NCBI GenBank assembly: GCA_016186095.1
Contig: JACPMG010000024.1
Span: forward strand, 1 to 35,515
Source of the DNA: Candidatus Sungiibacteriota bacterium
GTDB taxonomy: Bacteria; Patescibacteriota; Minisyncoccia; Sungbacterales; HO2-52-23
Length of the DNA: 35,515 nucleotides
Reading direction: 5' to 3'
Shown here: in pieces, positions 8,421 to 16,294 of the stretch
How positions within the stretch are numbered: position 1 is the first letter of the stretch
Layout of the letters: each line of letters opens with the position of its first letter
Position numbers and translations under genes: made by a program
The notes under the pieces: generated by a model
What the model saw: only the letters and a program-made list of their open reading frames with translations
Databases searched by the model: none
Told to the model about the DNA's origin: nothing

Positions 8421-8500
8421 CTACGAAATACGAAAAGGTACGAAACTACGAAACCATATTAATAATCTTTCGTACTTTCGTAAAATTTCGTACTTCGTAG
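8421..8500. repeat. CTACGAA...TTCGTAG intergenic inverted repeat, copy 1
   Basis: ctacgaaatacgaaaaggtacgaaac...tttcgtacttcgtag; exactly spans HIT stop to rpsU start. Confidence 0.85.
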
Positions 8501-8506
8501 AGAACA

Positions 8507-8851
8507 TCAGACATTTATCTTTCTCTCCTCCCCTCCTCTCCATCCTCCCAAAAGATGCAGATGTAGATGGTCAATCACTTGTCCTCCTTCTCGTCCTACA
8601 TTAAACACTAACTTATATCCTTTCAAGCCCAGCTCCTCAGCGACTTTCTTTGCCGTATAAATCAGTTTGGTAATAGTATCGCTGTGGTCTGCCTCAAGAT
8701 GTGCGATGGATTGAATATGGACTTTGGGTACAACCAGAAGATGCACCGGCGCCTTGGGATGGATATCTTTGAAAATTTTTACATCCGCATCTTCATAGAC
8801 AGTTTCGGACGGGATTTCGTTTTTGGAGATTTTACAAAAAAGGCACTCCAT
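8507..8851 (-). CDS. HIT family protein (Hint-like)
   Basis: MECLFCKISKNEIPSETVYEDADVKIFKDIHPKAPVHLLVVPKVHI...HLHLHLLGG. Confidence 0.95.
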   Translation of the reverse strand: MECLFCKISKNEIPSETVYEDADVKIFKDIHPKAPVHLLVVPKVHIQSIAHLEADHSDTITKLIYTAKKVAEELGLKGYKLVFNVGREGGQVIDHLHLHLLGGWRGGEERKINV

Positions 8852-8859
8852 CGTTTGGG

Positions 8860-8931
8860 CTACGAAATACGAAGCTTTACGAATATACGAAAATTAGATT
8901 TCGTAATTTTGTACTTTTTCGTATTTCGTAG
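8860..8931. repeat. CTACGAA...TTCGTAG intergenic inverted repeat, copy 2
   Basis: ctacgaaatacgaagctttacgaa...ttttcgtatttcgtag between the HisRS-like stop and HIT start. Confidence 0.85.
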
Positions 8932-8937
8932 CGAAGT

Positions 8938-10242
8938 CTATTTCTTCAATTTCTTCCTCAAAAACTCAATCAGTTTCTCCTGCGCTATGGTCTCCTGAAT
9001 CCCCGACTGCACTTCACGAAAAATAATGGTGCCGTCCAGCGCTTCTTTTTGCCCAAGTATTAGAGCCACTTCCGCCCCCAGAAGCTCGGCCGATTTTAAC
9101 TGCGATTTCACCGAGTCTCTGCCCAGCGATTCCCTGACGGAAATGTCATTTTGACGTAAGAGCTCAAGCAAACCAAAACTTTTTCTTTTGGCTAACTCCC
9201 CAAGCTGCGCCAAAAATACTTTTGGCCTCTCCTCTTCGGGCCGGCTAACACCGCCTCCGATGCATGCCGCGACCTTGTCTAGCTGTAAAATCGCGGCCGC
9301 CGCATCAATACGTTTCCCGGCGATGAGCTCGCCTGCGCGCGACATCCTGCCGCCTTCCCCAAAAATCACAGCGCTCGTTTCTTCCCCCGTAGCACCCGCC
9401 GTGCTTTGTCGAACAGCCAACTCAAAAATCAGCGTCGAGAAAAACGAACCGTCCTTAAAAAGCCGCGAATCAAGAAAATAGGGTACGCGCAATTCATCCA
9501 AAAACTCTAAAACCCCCCGTAGATGCTTTTTACACGCATCACACAAAAAGTCAAGCACCTGGGGGGCGTTGTTGCCAACTATTTTGCACTTCTCCTCGCC
9601 GCAAAACCATATACGAGCCGGGGAACGCTTCGTGTGCCGTTTGCAATTTCTGCAAAGACGAGCGGCGCGATTTCGCAAATGTGTACCAAGCTGCGAGCGA
9701 TAGATGGGCCGACACTCTGCGCATCCCACGGCATTTATGCGGATTTCCACGCTGTCTCCCTTCAAGCCAGCATCTACAAGTCCTTTCCAGATGACCTGTA
9801 TGACCTCTGCCTCGGCAATCGGGCCTTCTTCGCCTATCATCACAAGTCCCCATTCTCCGCGCATCCGAACCTCTTTGCCTCGCGGCGAATCAAGAAAAAA
9901 CCCCTCCGCGTCAAAAAAGAATTTAAGCGGATGCGGGAGATCATTCATTTTGTGAACGACGTATGCCCGCAAAATAGACAAGGCGCCGGAAAAACGGAGC
10001 GCAAATTCGGCGCCCGCCCGAGTCTTACACAAAACCGGCGTCCGCTCATCAAAAAATCCTGCTTTGGCCAGAGGCAAAAATGCGCGAGGTTCTTCCAGAA
10101 AGGAGGTGTGTATTTTTTCGAATCCGTAGAAGGCGGCGATCTCCCTAAACTTATCTCTCAATATCCCCAAGAGCGACTCCTGCGAAGGCAGGCGGTCAAA
10201 TCTGGAAAAAAAATCCGATATGGATGATTTAGGCCTTGGCAT
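8938..10242 (-). CDS. Histidyl-tRNA synthetase-like protein, catalytic motifs degenerate
   Basis: Overall class II HisRS organisation with Cys pairs (CAEC, CRNC, CGEEKC, CDAC) and an anticodon-binding-like C-terminus (AEVALILGQKEALDGTIIFREVQSGIQETI), but class-defining catalytic motifs are altered. Confidence 0.75.
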   Translation of the reverse strand: MPRPKSSISDFFSRFDRLPSQESLLGILRDKFREIAAFYGFEKIHTSFLEEPRAFLPLAKAGFFDERTPVLCKTRAGAEFALRFSGALSILRAYVVHKMNDLPHPLKFFFDAEGFFLDSPRGKEVRMRGEWGLVMIGEEGPIAEAEVIQVIWKGLVDAGLKGDSVEIRINAVGCAECRPIYRSQLGTHLRNRAARLCRNCKRHTKRSPARIWFCGEEKCKIVGNNAPQVLDFLCDACKKHLRGVLEFLDELRVPYFLDSRLFKDGSFFSTLIFELAVRQSTAGATGEETSAVIFGEGGRMSRAGELIAGKRIDAAAAILQLDKVAACIGGGVSRPEEERPKVFLAQLGELAKRKSFGLLELLRQNDISVRESLGRDSVKSQLKSAELLGAEVALILGQKEALDGTIIFREVQSGIQETIAQEKLIEFLRKKLKK

Positions 10243-10245
10243 CTC

Positions 10246-10845
10246 TTAGTAGTCTAAAATGGGCCCGGCTACAAAGCCGAACTGTCTCAACGGCCAAGCG
10301 CGTAACAAGGCGCGCCCGGTTATAAACCTCTTTTCCAGCGGCCCCCAGACCCTGGAATCGGAGCTGGCGTCACGATTGTCTCCCAGGACGAAAAACTGGT
10401 CAGAACCCAAATCCGCGCTGATATCCGGATATGTTAACCGCTCCAAGGGCTCAAGATATGACTCCTCAAGTATAAGACCATCTGGAAAATCCTGGTTTAT
10501 AATTCTCACCTGCCCGTCTTTTACTTCCACGCGCTCACCGGGAAGTCCGATAATTCTTTTGATGAAAAACTGTCTGGGGTCTTTGGGGTAGCGAAAAACT
10601 ATCGCCTCACCGCGCTTGGGGGCGCGAAAATAGTATGACGCTTCGTCAACGATCAGATACTCGCGGTTCTCAAAATTAGGCTCCATAGAGGCGCCACGAA
10701 CAATAAACGGCTGCACCAAAAAATAACGAATAGGGAGGACGATCACCAAAGAAACCAAAAGAACCTTGGCAATTTCCCAAGCTTCTTTACGCCAGCCTCC
10801 GGCCTGCGATTTTTCGTCAATACCCGTAACTTGTTCTTCGGACAT
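10246..10845 (-). CDS. lepB: Signal peptidase I
   Basis: RGASMEPNFENREYLIVDEASYYFRAPKRGEAIVF, FIKRIIGLPGERVEVKDG, FFVLGDNRDASSDSRVWGP. Confidence 0.96.
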   Translation of the reverse strand: MSEEQVTGIDEKSQAGGWRKEAWEIAKVLLVSLVIVLPIRYFLVQPFIVRGASMEPNFENREYLIVDEASYYFRAPKRGEAIVFRYPKDPRQFFIKRIIGLPGERVEVKDGQVRIINQDFPDGLILEESYLEPLERLTYPDISADLGSDQFFVLGDNRDASSDSRVWGPLEKRFITGRALLRAWPLRQFGFVAGPILDY

Positions 10846-10851
10846 AAGTAT

Positions 10852-10879
10852 ATTATACTTACTTTAAATTAAGAATCAA
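10852..10879 (-). promoter_or_regulatory. lepB promoter, predicted leaderless
   Basis: Minus strand TTGATT-N16-TATAAT, then 6 nt (ATACTT), then ATG. Confidence 0.65.
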
Positions 10880-10937
10880 GAGTCAGGAATTATGGAAATA
10901 AATCCTCTTAATTCATAATTCTTAATTCATGATTCTT
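10869..10937. repeat. AT-rich imperfect inverted repeat in the lepB/pth divergent region
   Basis: ttaagaatcaagagtcaggaattatg...cataattcttaattcatgattctt; the right arm contains the pth start codon. Confidence 0.6.
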
Positions 10938-11495
10938 ATCGCGGGCCTCGGTAATCCCGGGGAACAATTTCAAAACACGCGACACAACATCGGCAGAGAA
11001 ATTGTCGAGACCTTCGGGAAACATCACGACTTTCCTGACTTTCGGTTTGAGAAAAAATGGAACGCGCGGGTTAGCGAAGGAAGATCGGGCAAGGAAAAGG
11101 TAGCCGTTTTGCTTCCAGATACTATGATGAATAAATCCGGAAACGCCGTTGGACCGGCCGCACGATTTTTCAAAACGAAATCCAAGGATATTTTTTTAAT
11201 CCATGATGATGCCGACATTCCGCTTGGCCGCGCCAAGCTATCTTTCGGTAAACATTCCGCCGGACACAAGGGCGTGGAGTCAGTGATGCGGGCACTGAAA
11301 ACGCGTGACTTCTGGCGATTTCGCATTGGCATCGCGGGCAGACGAGACATACCTGCGGAAAAGTTGGTGCTCAAAAAATTCACGCCGGATGAACTAAAAC
11401 TTATCAAGAAAATTCAGAGAAAAACTATTGAAGCGATTGAGGCCACGAGCACGGATGGACCGGATTATGCGATGAACAACTATAACTCACAGTAA
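10929..11495 (+). CDS. pth: Peptidyl-tRNA hydrolase
   Basis: MILIAGLGNPGEQFQNTRHNIGREIVE, LLPDTMMNKSGNAV, IHDDADIPLGRAKLSFGKHSAGHKGVESV. Confidence 0.96.
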   Translation: MILIAGLGNPGEQFQNTRHNIGREIVETFGKHHDFPDFRFEKKWNARVSEGRSGKEKVAVLLPDTMMNKSGNAVGPAARFFKTKSKDIFLIHDDADIPLGRAKLSFGKHSAGHKGVESVMRALKTRDFWRFRIGIAGRRDIPAEKLVLKKFTPDELKLIKKIQRKTIEAIEATSTDGPDYAMNNYNSQ

Positions 11496-11526
11496 TTGAC
11501 AAATAGCACAGGGCGTGCTATTTTTG
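11496..11526 (+). promoter_or_regulatory. Overlapping pth terminator and downstream promoter
   Basis: TTGACA (11496-11501)-17 nt-TATTTT (11519-11524). The 17-nt spacer plus -10 also encodes hairpin AATAGCAC-agggc-GTGCTATT followed by TTTG. Confidence 0.6.
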
Positions 11527-11567
11527 TTTCGGTACATTCATCTGCGGATTCGGGACGGAGGTATCTC

Positions 11568-11969
11568 ATGCTACAGTTCCAAGAGAGAATCAAGAAGCTC
11601 CGCAAGGCGATATTTGAAAGACCACGGCATTTTCACGTAATGTCCTCCGGAGATACGGTTCAGGAATGTCTCCGCGTCCTTGAACGGCGGTCGAGCTTGC
11701 CTTCAGGCGATCTTTCGGTCTCAAAGCATCCTCGACAGCACATGGTAGCCAGCCTGATGTTTGATGTATGGATGACCGGTCTTGAATCCAAGATATCGGA
11801 GCGCTGGCGGACAGAGGGAAAAGGCTACGTTTCTGGCCATATTTCCGAGCCTTTTGAAAGAACCGAGCTTTTCCGTCACCGATACTACGGCATTTTGCAT
11901 GTTTCCGAAAACTGCCCGGGTGTTTTTGAGGACGGTGTCTGTAGATCTTGCGGCTATCAAAGTCCATAA
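11568..11969 (+). CDS. Hypothetical protein with C-terminal Cys motif
   Basis: Starts MLQFQERIKKL with SD GGAGGT; ends ENCPGVFEDGVCRSCGYQSP; own promoter and terminator. Confidence 0.6.
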   Translation: MLQFQERIKKLRKAIFERPRHFHVMSSGDTVQECLRVLERRSSLPSGDLSVSKHPRQHMVASLMFDVWMTGLESKISERWRTEGKGYVSGHISEPFERTELFRHRYYGILHVSENCPGVFEDGVCRSCGYQSP

Positions 11970-11974
11970 CCAGT

Positions 11975-12009
11975 CCGCTGAGGTACGCGCCTTAGCGGTT
12001 TTATTTTTG
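11975..12009 (+). terminator. Intrinsic terminator
   Basis: CCGCTGAGG-TACGCG-CCTTAGCGG-TTTTATTTTTG. Confidence 0.8.
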
Positions 12010-12037
12010 AATTTTTCATGCTATTATAGAGTCCGCC

Positions 12038-13993
12038 ATGCAAGAGATGGCAGAACTCTTGATCGCATCCGTCACCCCCCAAAATTTGGAACGGGGCGCT
12101 TTGTGGTTTAAAGAAAATTTTGATTCCATCAAACGCGCGCAGGGCTCCAGCCCCTGGTGGAGTAATAATGCGCTGATTATTGAAAAAGACCGGGTTATAA
12201 AACTATCCGAATTTCTACGCCGACTTGCTAATTTAGGATACGAGCGGGCGCAGGTCGTGGTAGGCAAAGGACTCGTGGCCGTTCACGGAGGTGTGGTGGA
12301 ACTTTGGCCGATCAACACCGAAAAACCGTATCTCGTAGAATTTCTGGGGAATACTATCGTTGAGATCAAAGAGAGGCACGATACGGCAGAAAAAATAAAA
12401 CTCCGGGTCCCTACGCGCAGTATAGAAAAGCTCGCGTCAGGAAGTTTTGTCGTACATGTGGATCACGGGATTGGTGTTTTCAGAGGAGCGCAAAACGAAT
12501 TTTTTGCCGTAGAATACGCACCAGCAAGAATTGGGGGAATGCCGGACATGCTCTACGTACCCGTAGACCAGAAAAATCGTCTTTCCCCTTACGTTGGGTT
12601 GGAAACGCCCCGGATCCACCGGCTCGGAGGATCCGTGTGGCAGACGACGAAACGCAAGGTTAGAGAAGACGCGGAAAAACTTGCCCGAGAACTCTTACTG
12701 CTTTATGCCAAGCGCGCACTGGTCAGGCGCGAACCGTACTGGGGCGATCAAAGCCTAGAGGAAGAAATACGCGCTACCTTTCTTTACGCGGAGACCGAAG
12801 ACCAGTTGCGGGCCGAGGAAGAAATTATGAAAGATCTCTCCGGAGAAACGCCTATGGACAGGGTACTATGCGGAGACGTGGGTTTTGGGAAAACCGAAGT
12901 GGCGCTTCGCGCCGCACTTCGCGCCATAACCTCCGGGAAGCAAGTAGCACTGCTCTCGCCCACTACCATCCTCGCCGCTCAGCATGAGAAAACATTTCGC
13001 GAGCGGCTCCGAAATCTACCGATTAACGTGCAGATGCTGTCTCGATTAACTCCGCCAAGAGAGGAAAAGGAAATCCTGGAAGATCTAAAAATAGAGAAAA
13101 TAGACGTTATCATCGGAACGCATCGGCTCTTTTCCAAAGACGTTGTTTTCTCCGCCCAAGGCGGATCCGCCCCTGGCGGAAAAAATCTGGGGCTCGTAAT
13201 TATTGACGAGGAGCAGCGCTTCGGCGTCAAGCAAAAAGAGCGCTTCAAAGAAATGCGGTCGGAAATAGATATCCTCTCCTTATCCGCAACCCCCATTCCG
13301 AGAACCCTGTCGCTCGCGCTTGCCAAACTGCGCGACCTCTCGCTTATAGAAACTCCTCCTCCCGAACGCCTGCCTATCACTACCAATGTTTTGCCCCATT
13401 CCAGAAAAATAATTGGGCGTGCCATAAATTTTGAGCTTGAACGCGGAGGACAAATTTACTTTCTTCACAACCGCATTGAGACGCTGGGCGTCATCCGCGA
13501 AAAATTGCGAGCGCTGAAAACAAAAAAGCCGCTCCGCATAGCCATGATGCACGGCAGGATGCGCGAAAAGGAAATACTGCAGGCCATGGATTCTTTCCGC
13601 GAAAGAAAATGTGATTTGCTTCTTGCCACCACCATCATAGAAAACGGTCTGGATATCTCCTCGGCCAATACCCTGATCGTGGATGATGCGACGCGCCTTG
13701 GCCTTGCCGAAGCCCACCAGCTACGCGGGCGCATCGGTCGCGGAGCCACACAGGCATTTGCTTATTTTCTATACAAACCTCGGCATTTGACGGAAAAAGC
13801 CGGCGAGCGGCTGGAAGCATTAAAAGAGTACTCCGACCTTGGCGCCGGATACCAAATTGCTCTACGCGATCTTGAAATCCGCGGCGCGGGGAACATCTTG
13901 GGCCGCGAGCAGTCGGGAGCGATTAACAAAGTTGGATTAAATTTGTATTGTCAGATGCTTGCCGAGGCAATCGAAGAAAAACAAATTAAATAA
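12038..13993 (+). CDS. mfd: Transcription-repair coupling factor, short form (RID plus translocase)
   Basis: CarD-like VVHVDHGIGVFRG, MDRVLCGDVGFGKTEVALRAA, IIDEEQRFGVKQKE, LSATPIPRTLSLAL, HQLRGRIGRG. 651 aa only. Confidence 0.9.
   Translation: MQEMAELLIASVTPQNLERGALWFKENFDSIKRAQGSSPWWSNNALIIEKDRVIKLSEFLRRLANLGYERAQVVVGKGLVAVHGGVVELWPINTEKPYLVEFLGNTIVEIKERHDTAEKIKLRVPTRSIEKLASGSFVVHVDHGIGVFRGAQNEFFAVEYAPARIGGMPDMLYVPVDQKNRLSPYVGLETPRIHRLGGSVWQTTKRKVREDAEKLARELLLLYAKRALVRREPYWGDQSLEEEIRATFLYAETEDQLRAEEEIMKDLSGETPMDRVLCGDVGFGKTEVALRAALRAITSGKQVALLSPTTILAAQHEKTFRERLRNLPINVQMLSRLTPPREEKEILEDLKIEKIDVIIGTHRLFSKDVVFSAQGGSAPGGKNLGLVIIDEEQRFGVKQKERFKEMRSEIDILSLSATPIPRTLSLALAKLRDLSLIETPPPERLPITTNVLPHSRKIIGRAINFELERGGQIYFLHNRIETLGVIREKLRALKTKKPLRIAMMHGRMREKEILQAMDSFRERKCDLLLATTIIENGLDISSANTLIVDDATRLGLAEAHQLRGRIGRGATQAFAYFLYKPRHLTEKAGERLEALKEYSDLGAGYQIALRDLEIRGAGNILGREQSGAINKVGLNLYCQMLAEAIEEKQIK
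13151..13180 (+). repeat. Tandem 15-bp palindromes inside mfd
   Basis: TCCGCC-CAA-GGCGGA TCCGCC-CCT-GGCGGA; encodes SAQGGSAPGG between KDVVF and KNLGLVIIDEEQRFG. Confidence 0.9.
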
Positions 13994-14003
13994 GAACCTT
14001 ATT

Positions 14004-14040
14004 GACAATAGAGAAAGCGGTTCCTACAGTGGGTAAAGAC
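14004..14040 (+). promoter_or_regulatory. Promoter of the DegP-like gene
   Basis: TTGACA-17 nt-TACAGT downstream of the mfd stop. Confidence 0.55.
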
Positions 14041-14062
14041 CTTTTAATCTACGGGGGTACCT

Positions 14063-15139
14063 ATGTGTAGCGAAATGAGGCTAGGCGTGCTCATGGCCAC
14101 CACGATAATTATGCTGAACCCGGTACATATCCATGCCGGTCCGCTCATGGAAGATACTTTTATCAAACTCATCAAGTCTGCCAAGCCGGGCGTCGTGCAC
14201 ATTACAACAACCCAAAAACAATTCGACCCTCTCGAGAAAAAAACTCGCTTCGTTATGGGCGTGGGTAGCGGCCTCCTGGTCAATCACGGCGAAAAAGTCA
14301 AGGTGTTGACGAATAAACATGTCGTGGAAGACGCAATCGATATTTCCGTCACCCTTCTAGTCAACAAAAGCGAACGGAAAGTGGCCGCAGAAATTGACAC
14401 GCTGGATAGCTATACCGATCTTGCTCTCTTATCCCTAACGGCGGCCGACCAGCATATTTTTTCTGGAGCACAGACGCTCTCTCTTGGTGGTTCCGATAAC
14501 GCCGAAGAAGGCCAGTGGGTATTAGCGATCGGAAACCCCATGGGCCTTTCCATGACTTCGCAAAAAGGAATCATCAGCGCCATAGGACGGTCCGTACCCT
14601 TGGGCTTCAATACGCCTCCGCACGACTTTATCCAGATTGACGCCGACATCAACCCAGGAAATTCTGGAGGGCCGCTGTTCAATCTAAAAGGCGAGGTAAT
14701 CGGGATAGTAACCGCAATCTATTCCCAAACTGGGCAAAGCGCTGGTATCGGGTTCGCAATACCCGCAAAGATAGCGAAAGACTTCCTGGAGACGCGAGCA
14801 GTTGGAAAAAGAGGCGTTTCCTCGCGCGCCGGATGGATAGGCCTATTGACGCAGGCCGCAGAAGAAGACCTGCTTTCAATTTTTAATCATCCGCGAAACG
14901 CCCTTGGGCTCCTTGTCGCCCGTGTTGACAAACCATCACCAGCGCAGGAAGCGGGTATAAAACAAGGCGATCTTATAACTTCTCTAAGCCGCGATGGCAC
15001 GCCTCTTCCCTTTGAACGAGCTACCGATTTTGAAAGAATAGTTTCCGGCCTGCCCATCGGCTCCATCCTGAATATCACTTATCTGCGGGAAGGAAGGGAA
15101 AAACGGGTCGCCATTAAAGTACACTCAAGACCAGAATAA
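14063..15139 (+). CDS. DegP/HtrA-like serine protease with PDZ domain
   Basis: Catalytic triad context TNKHVVEDA, YTDLALLSL, NPGNSGGPLFN; C-terminal PDZ (SPAQEAGIKQGDLITS). SD GGGGGT. Confidence 0.93.
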   Translation: MCSEMRLGVLMATTIIMLNPVHIHAGPLMEDTFIKLIKSAKPGVVHITTTQKQFDPLEKKTRFVMGVGSGLLVNHGEKVKVLTNKHVVEDAIDISVTLLVNKSERKVAAEIDTLDSYTDLALLSLTAADQHIFSGAQTLSLGGSDNAEEGQWVLAIGNPMGLSMTSQKGIISAIGRSVPLGFNTPPHDFIQIDADINPGNSGGPLFNLKGEVIGIVTAIYSQTGQSAGIGFAIPAKIAKDFLETRAVGKRGVSSRAGWIGLLTQAAEEDLLSIFNHPRNALGLLVARVDKPSPAQEAGIKQGDLITSLSRDGTPLPFERATDFERIVSGLPIGSILNITYLREGREKRVAIKVHSRPE

Positions 15140-15160
15140 CGAATAGCATAAACGATACAT

Positions 15161-15187
15161 CAAAAAGCCCGCCTATGGCGGGTCTTA
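15161..15187. terminator. Bidirectional intrinsic terminator
   Basis: CAAAAAG-CCCGCC-TAT-GGCGGG-TCTTATAT between convergent genes. Confidence 0.7.
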
Positions 15188-15191
15188 TATA

Positions 15192-16292
15192 TTAAGAAAG
15201 AAAATTTCGGAAAGGGTTAACAAGAAGAAGTAAGACAATCATTGCTACAGCAAGATGCCACGCCAGCAGGATCTGCTTGATCTCCGGCTTATAGCCCACA
15301 ATGCGCTGTGTTCTGCCGAGAATGTCTTTCAGCGCGGTTTTGAGCTCGGAACCGCTTCGCCCATCCAAAAATTCACCCCTAACGGTTTTTGCGATTTCGT
15401 ACAAAAACTTGAAGTTAGGTTTGGTCGCTATGATTCCTTCCCGCCTCATCTCATCCTTTCCGGTTTCATATTCGCCGGTGGGTTCTCCCCGCTCGTTCAA
15501 GATGGGAATCCTCGATGGCTTATCAGGATTCCCGATGCCCACCAGATAGATCGAGATACAACGCAGCCTTCGCATACGTGCCGAACCCTCCTCAAGATCT
15601 TTTGTCAACTCATCCTGTTTGCCTACCGGTTCTCCATCAGTAAGAATCACCACCATCCGCGGTACGCAAGGAGTCCCCTCATCGTCTGACAGACCCGAAG
15701 GCGGTAGATATCCGGACGTAGCTATCAAAACACGACCCAGATTCGTACCTTGATTCATGCGGGCCACTGTCTTCTCGGTTATCTGCTCAAGTTCTGCCCG
15801 GAAATTGGCAATCGATTTAACGGTCATGATCTGCAGTGGGACCACCGGATAGGCTTCGTCCCCGAATATCCCGAAAAAAACCTTGTTGTTCAAGAGATGC
15901 GGTAAAAGCCCTTCGATCTCCTTCTTGGCCATTGCGTGCCTGGAAATGTAGCGAACCTCCGCCTTTTCTCCGGCGACAGCTGAAACTGGAACATCCCTGG
16001 CCAAAGAGCTTTTAGACGCGTCCAACCAGACAAAAACGGTCGTGGGCTCAGTTTCTGGCTTGATATCCGTCCAAAGAAACACAACTTTCTGCGCAATACC
16101 AGCCGAGGCTACATAGAGCAATACACAGCAGACAAGAAAAACGATCCAGCGAGTATGAAATATGTTGTAGCGACCACGATTCCAGCGAACCCGGCGGATC
16201 ACCGAAAGCGCGGCAAGAATCACGACGAACCAACCGATGAACATAAACTCTCGAAACATCTCCTTGGATTCAAAAAGAAGAGGGACGCTCAT
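15192..16292 (-). CDS. VWA-domain membrane protein (BatB-like)
   Basis: MIDAS DASKSS, MVVILTDGEPVG, N- and C-terminal TM segments; SD GAGGAG. Confidence 0.82.
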   Translation of the reverse strand: MSVPLLFESKEMFREFMFIGWFVVILAALSVIRRVRWNRGRYNIFHTRWIVFLVCCVLLYVASAGIAQKVVFLWTDIKPETEPTTVFVWLDASKSSLARDVPVSAVAGEKAEVRYISRHAMAKKEIEGLLPHLLNNKVFFGIFGDEAYPVVPLQIMTVKSIANFRAELEQITEKTVARMNQGTNLGRVLIATSGYLPPSGLSDDEGTPCVPRMVVILTDGEPVGKQDELTKDLEEGSARMRRLRCISIYLVGIGNPDKPSRIPILNERGEPTGEYETGKDEMRREGIIATKPNFKFLYEIAKTVRGEFLDGRSGSELKTALKDILGRTQRIVGYKPEIKQILLAWHLAVAMIVLLLLVNPFRNFLS

Positions 16293-16294
16293 GG

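Noticed and set aside
8421-8931. CRISPR-like array from repeated CTACGAAA motifs
   Set aside because: Repeats are inverted, not regularly spaced direct repeats with unique spacers, and no cas gene is present.
9560-9740. Cys pairs in the HisRS-like protein as a novel zinc domain
   Set aside because: Cys pairs at this position are, as far as I recall, present in some ordinary HisRS; only the loss of catalytic motifs is reported as unusual.
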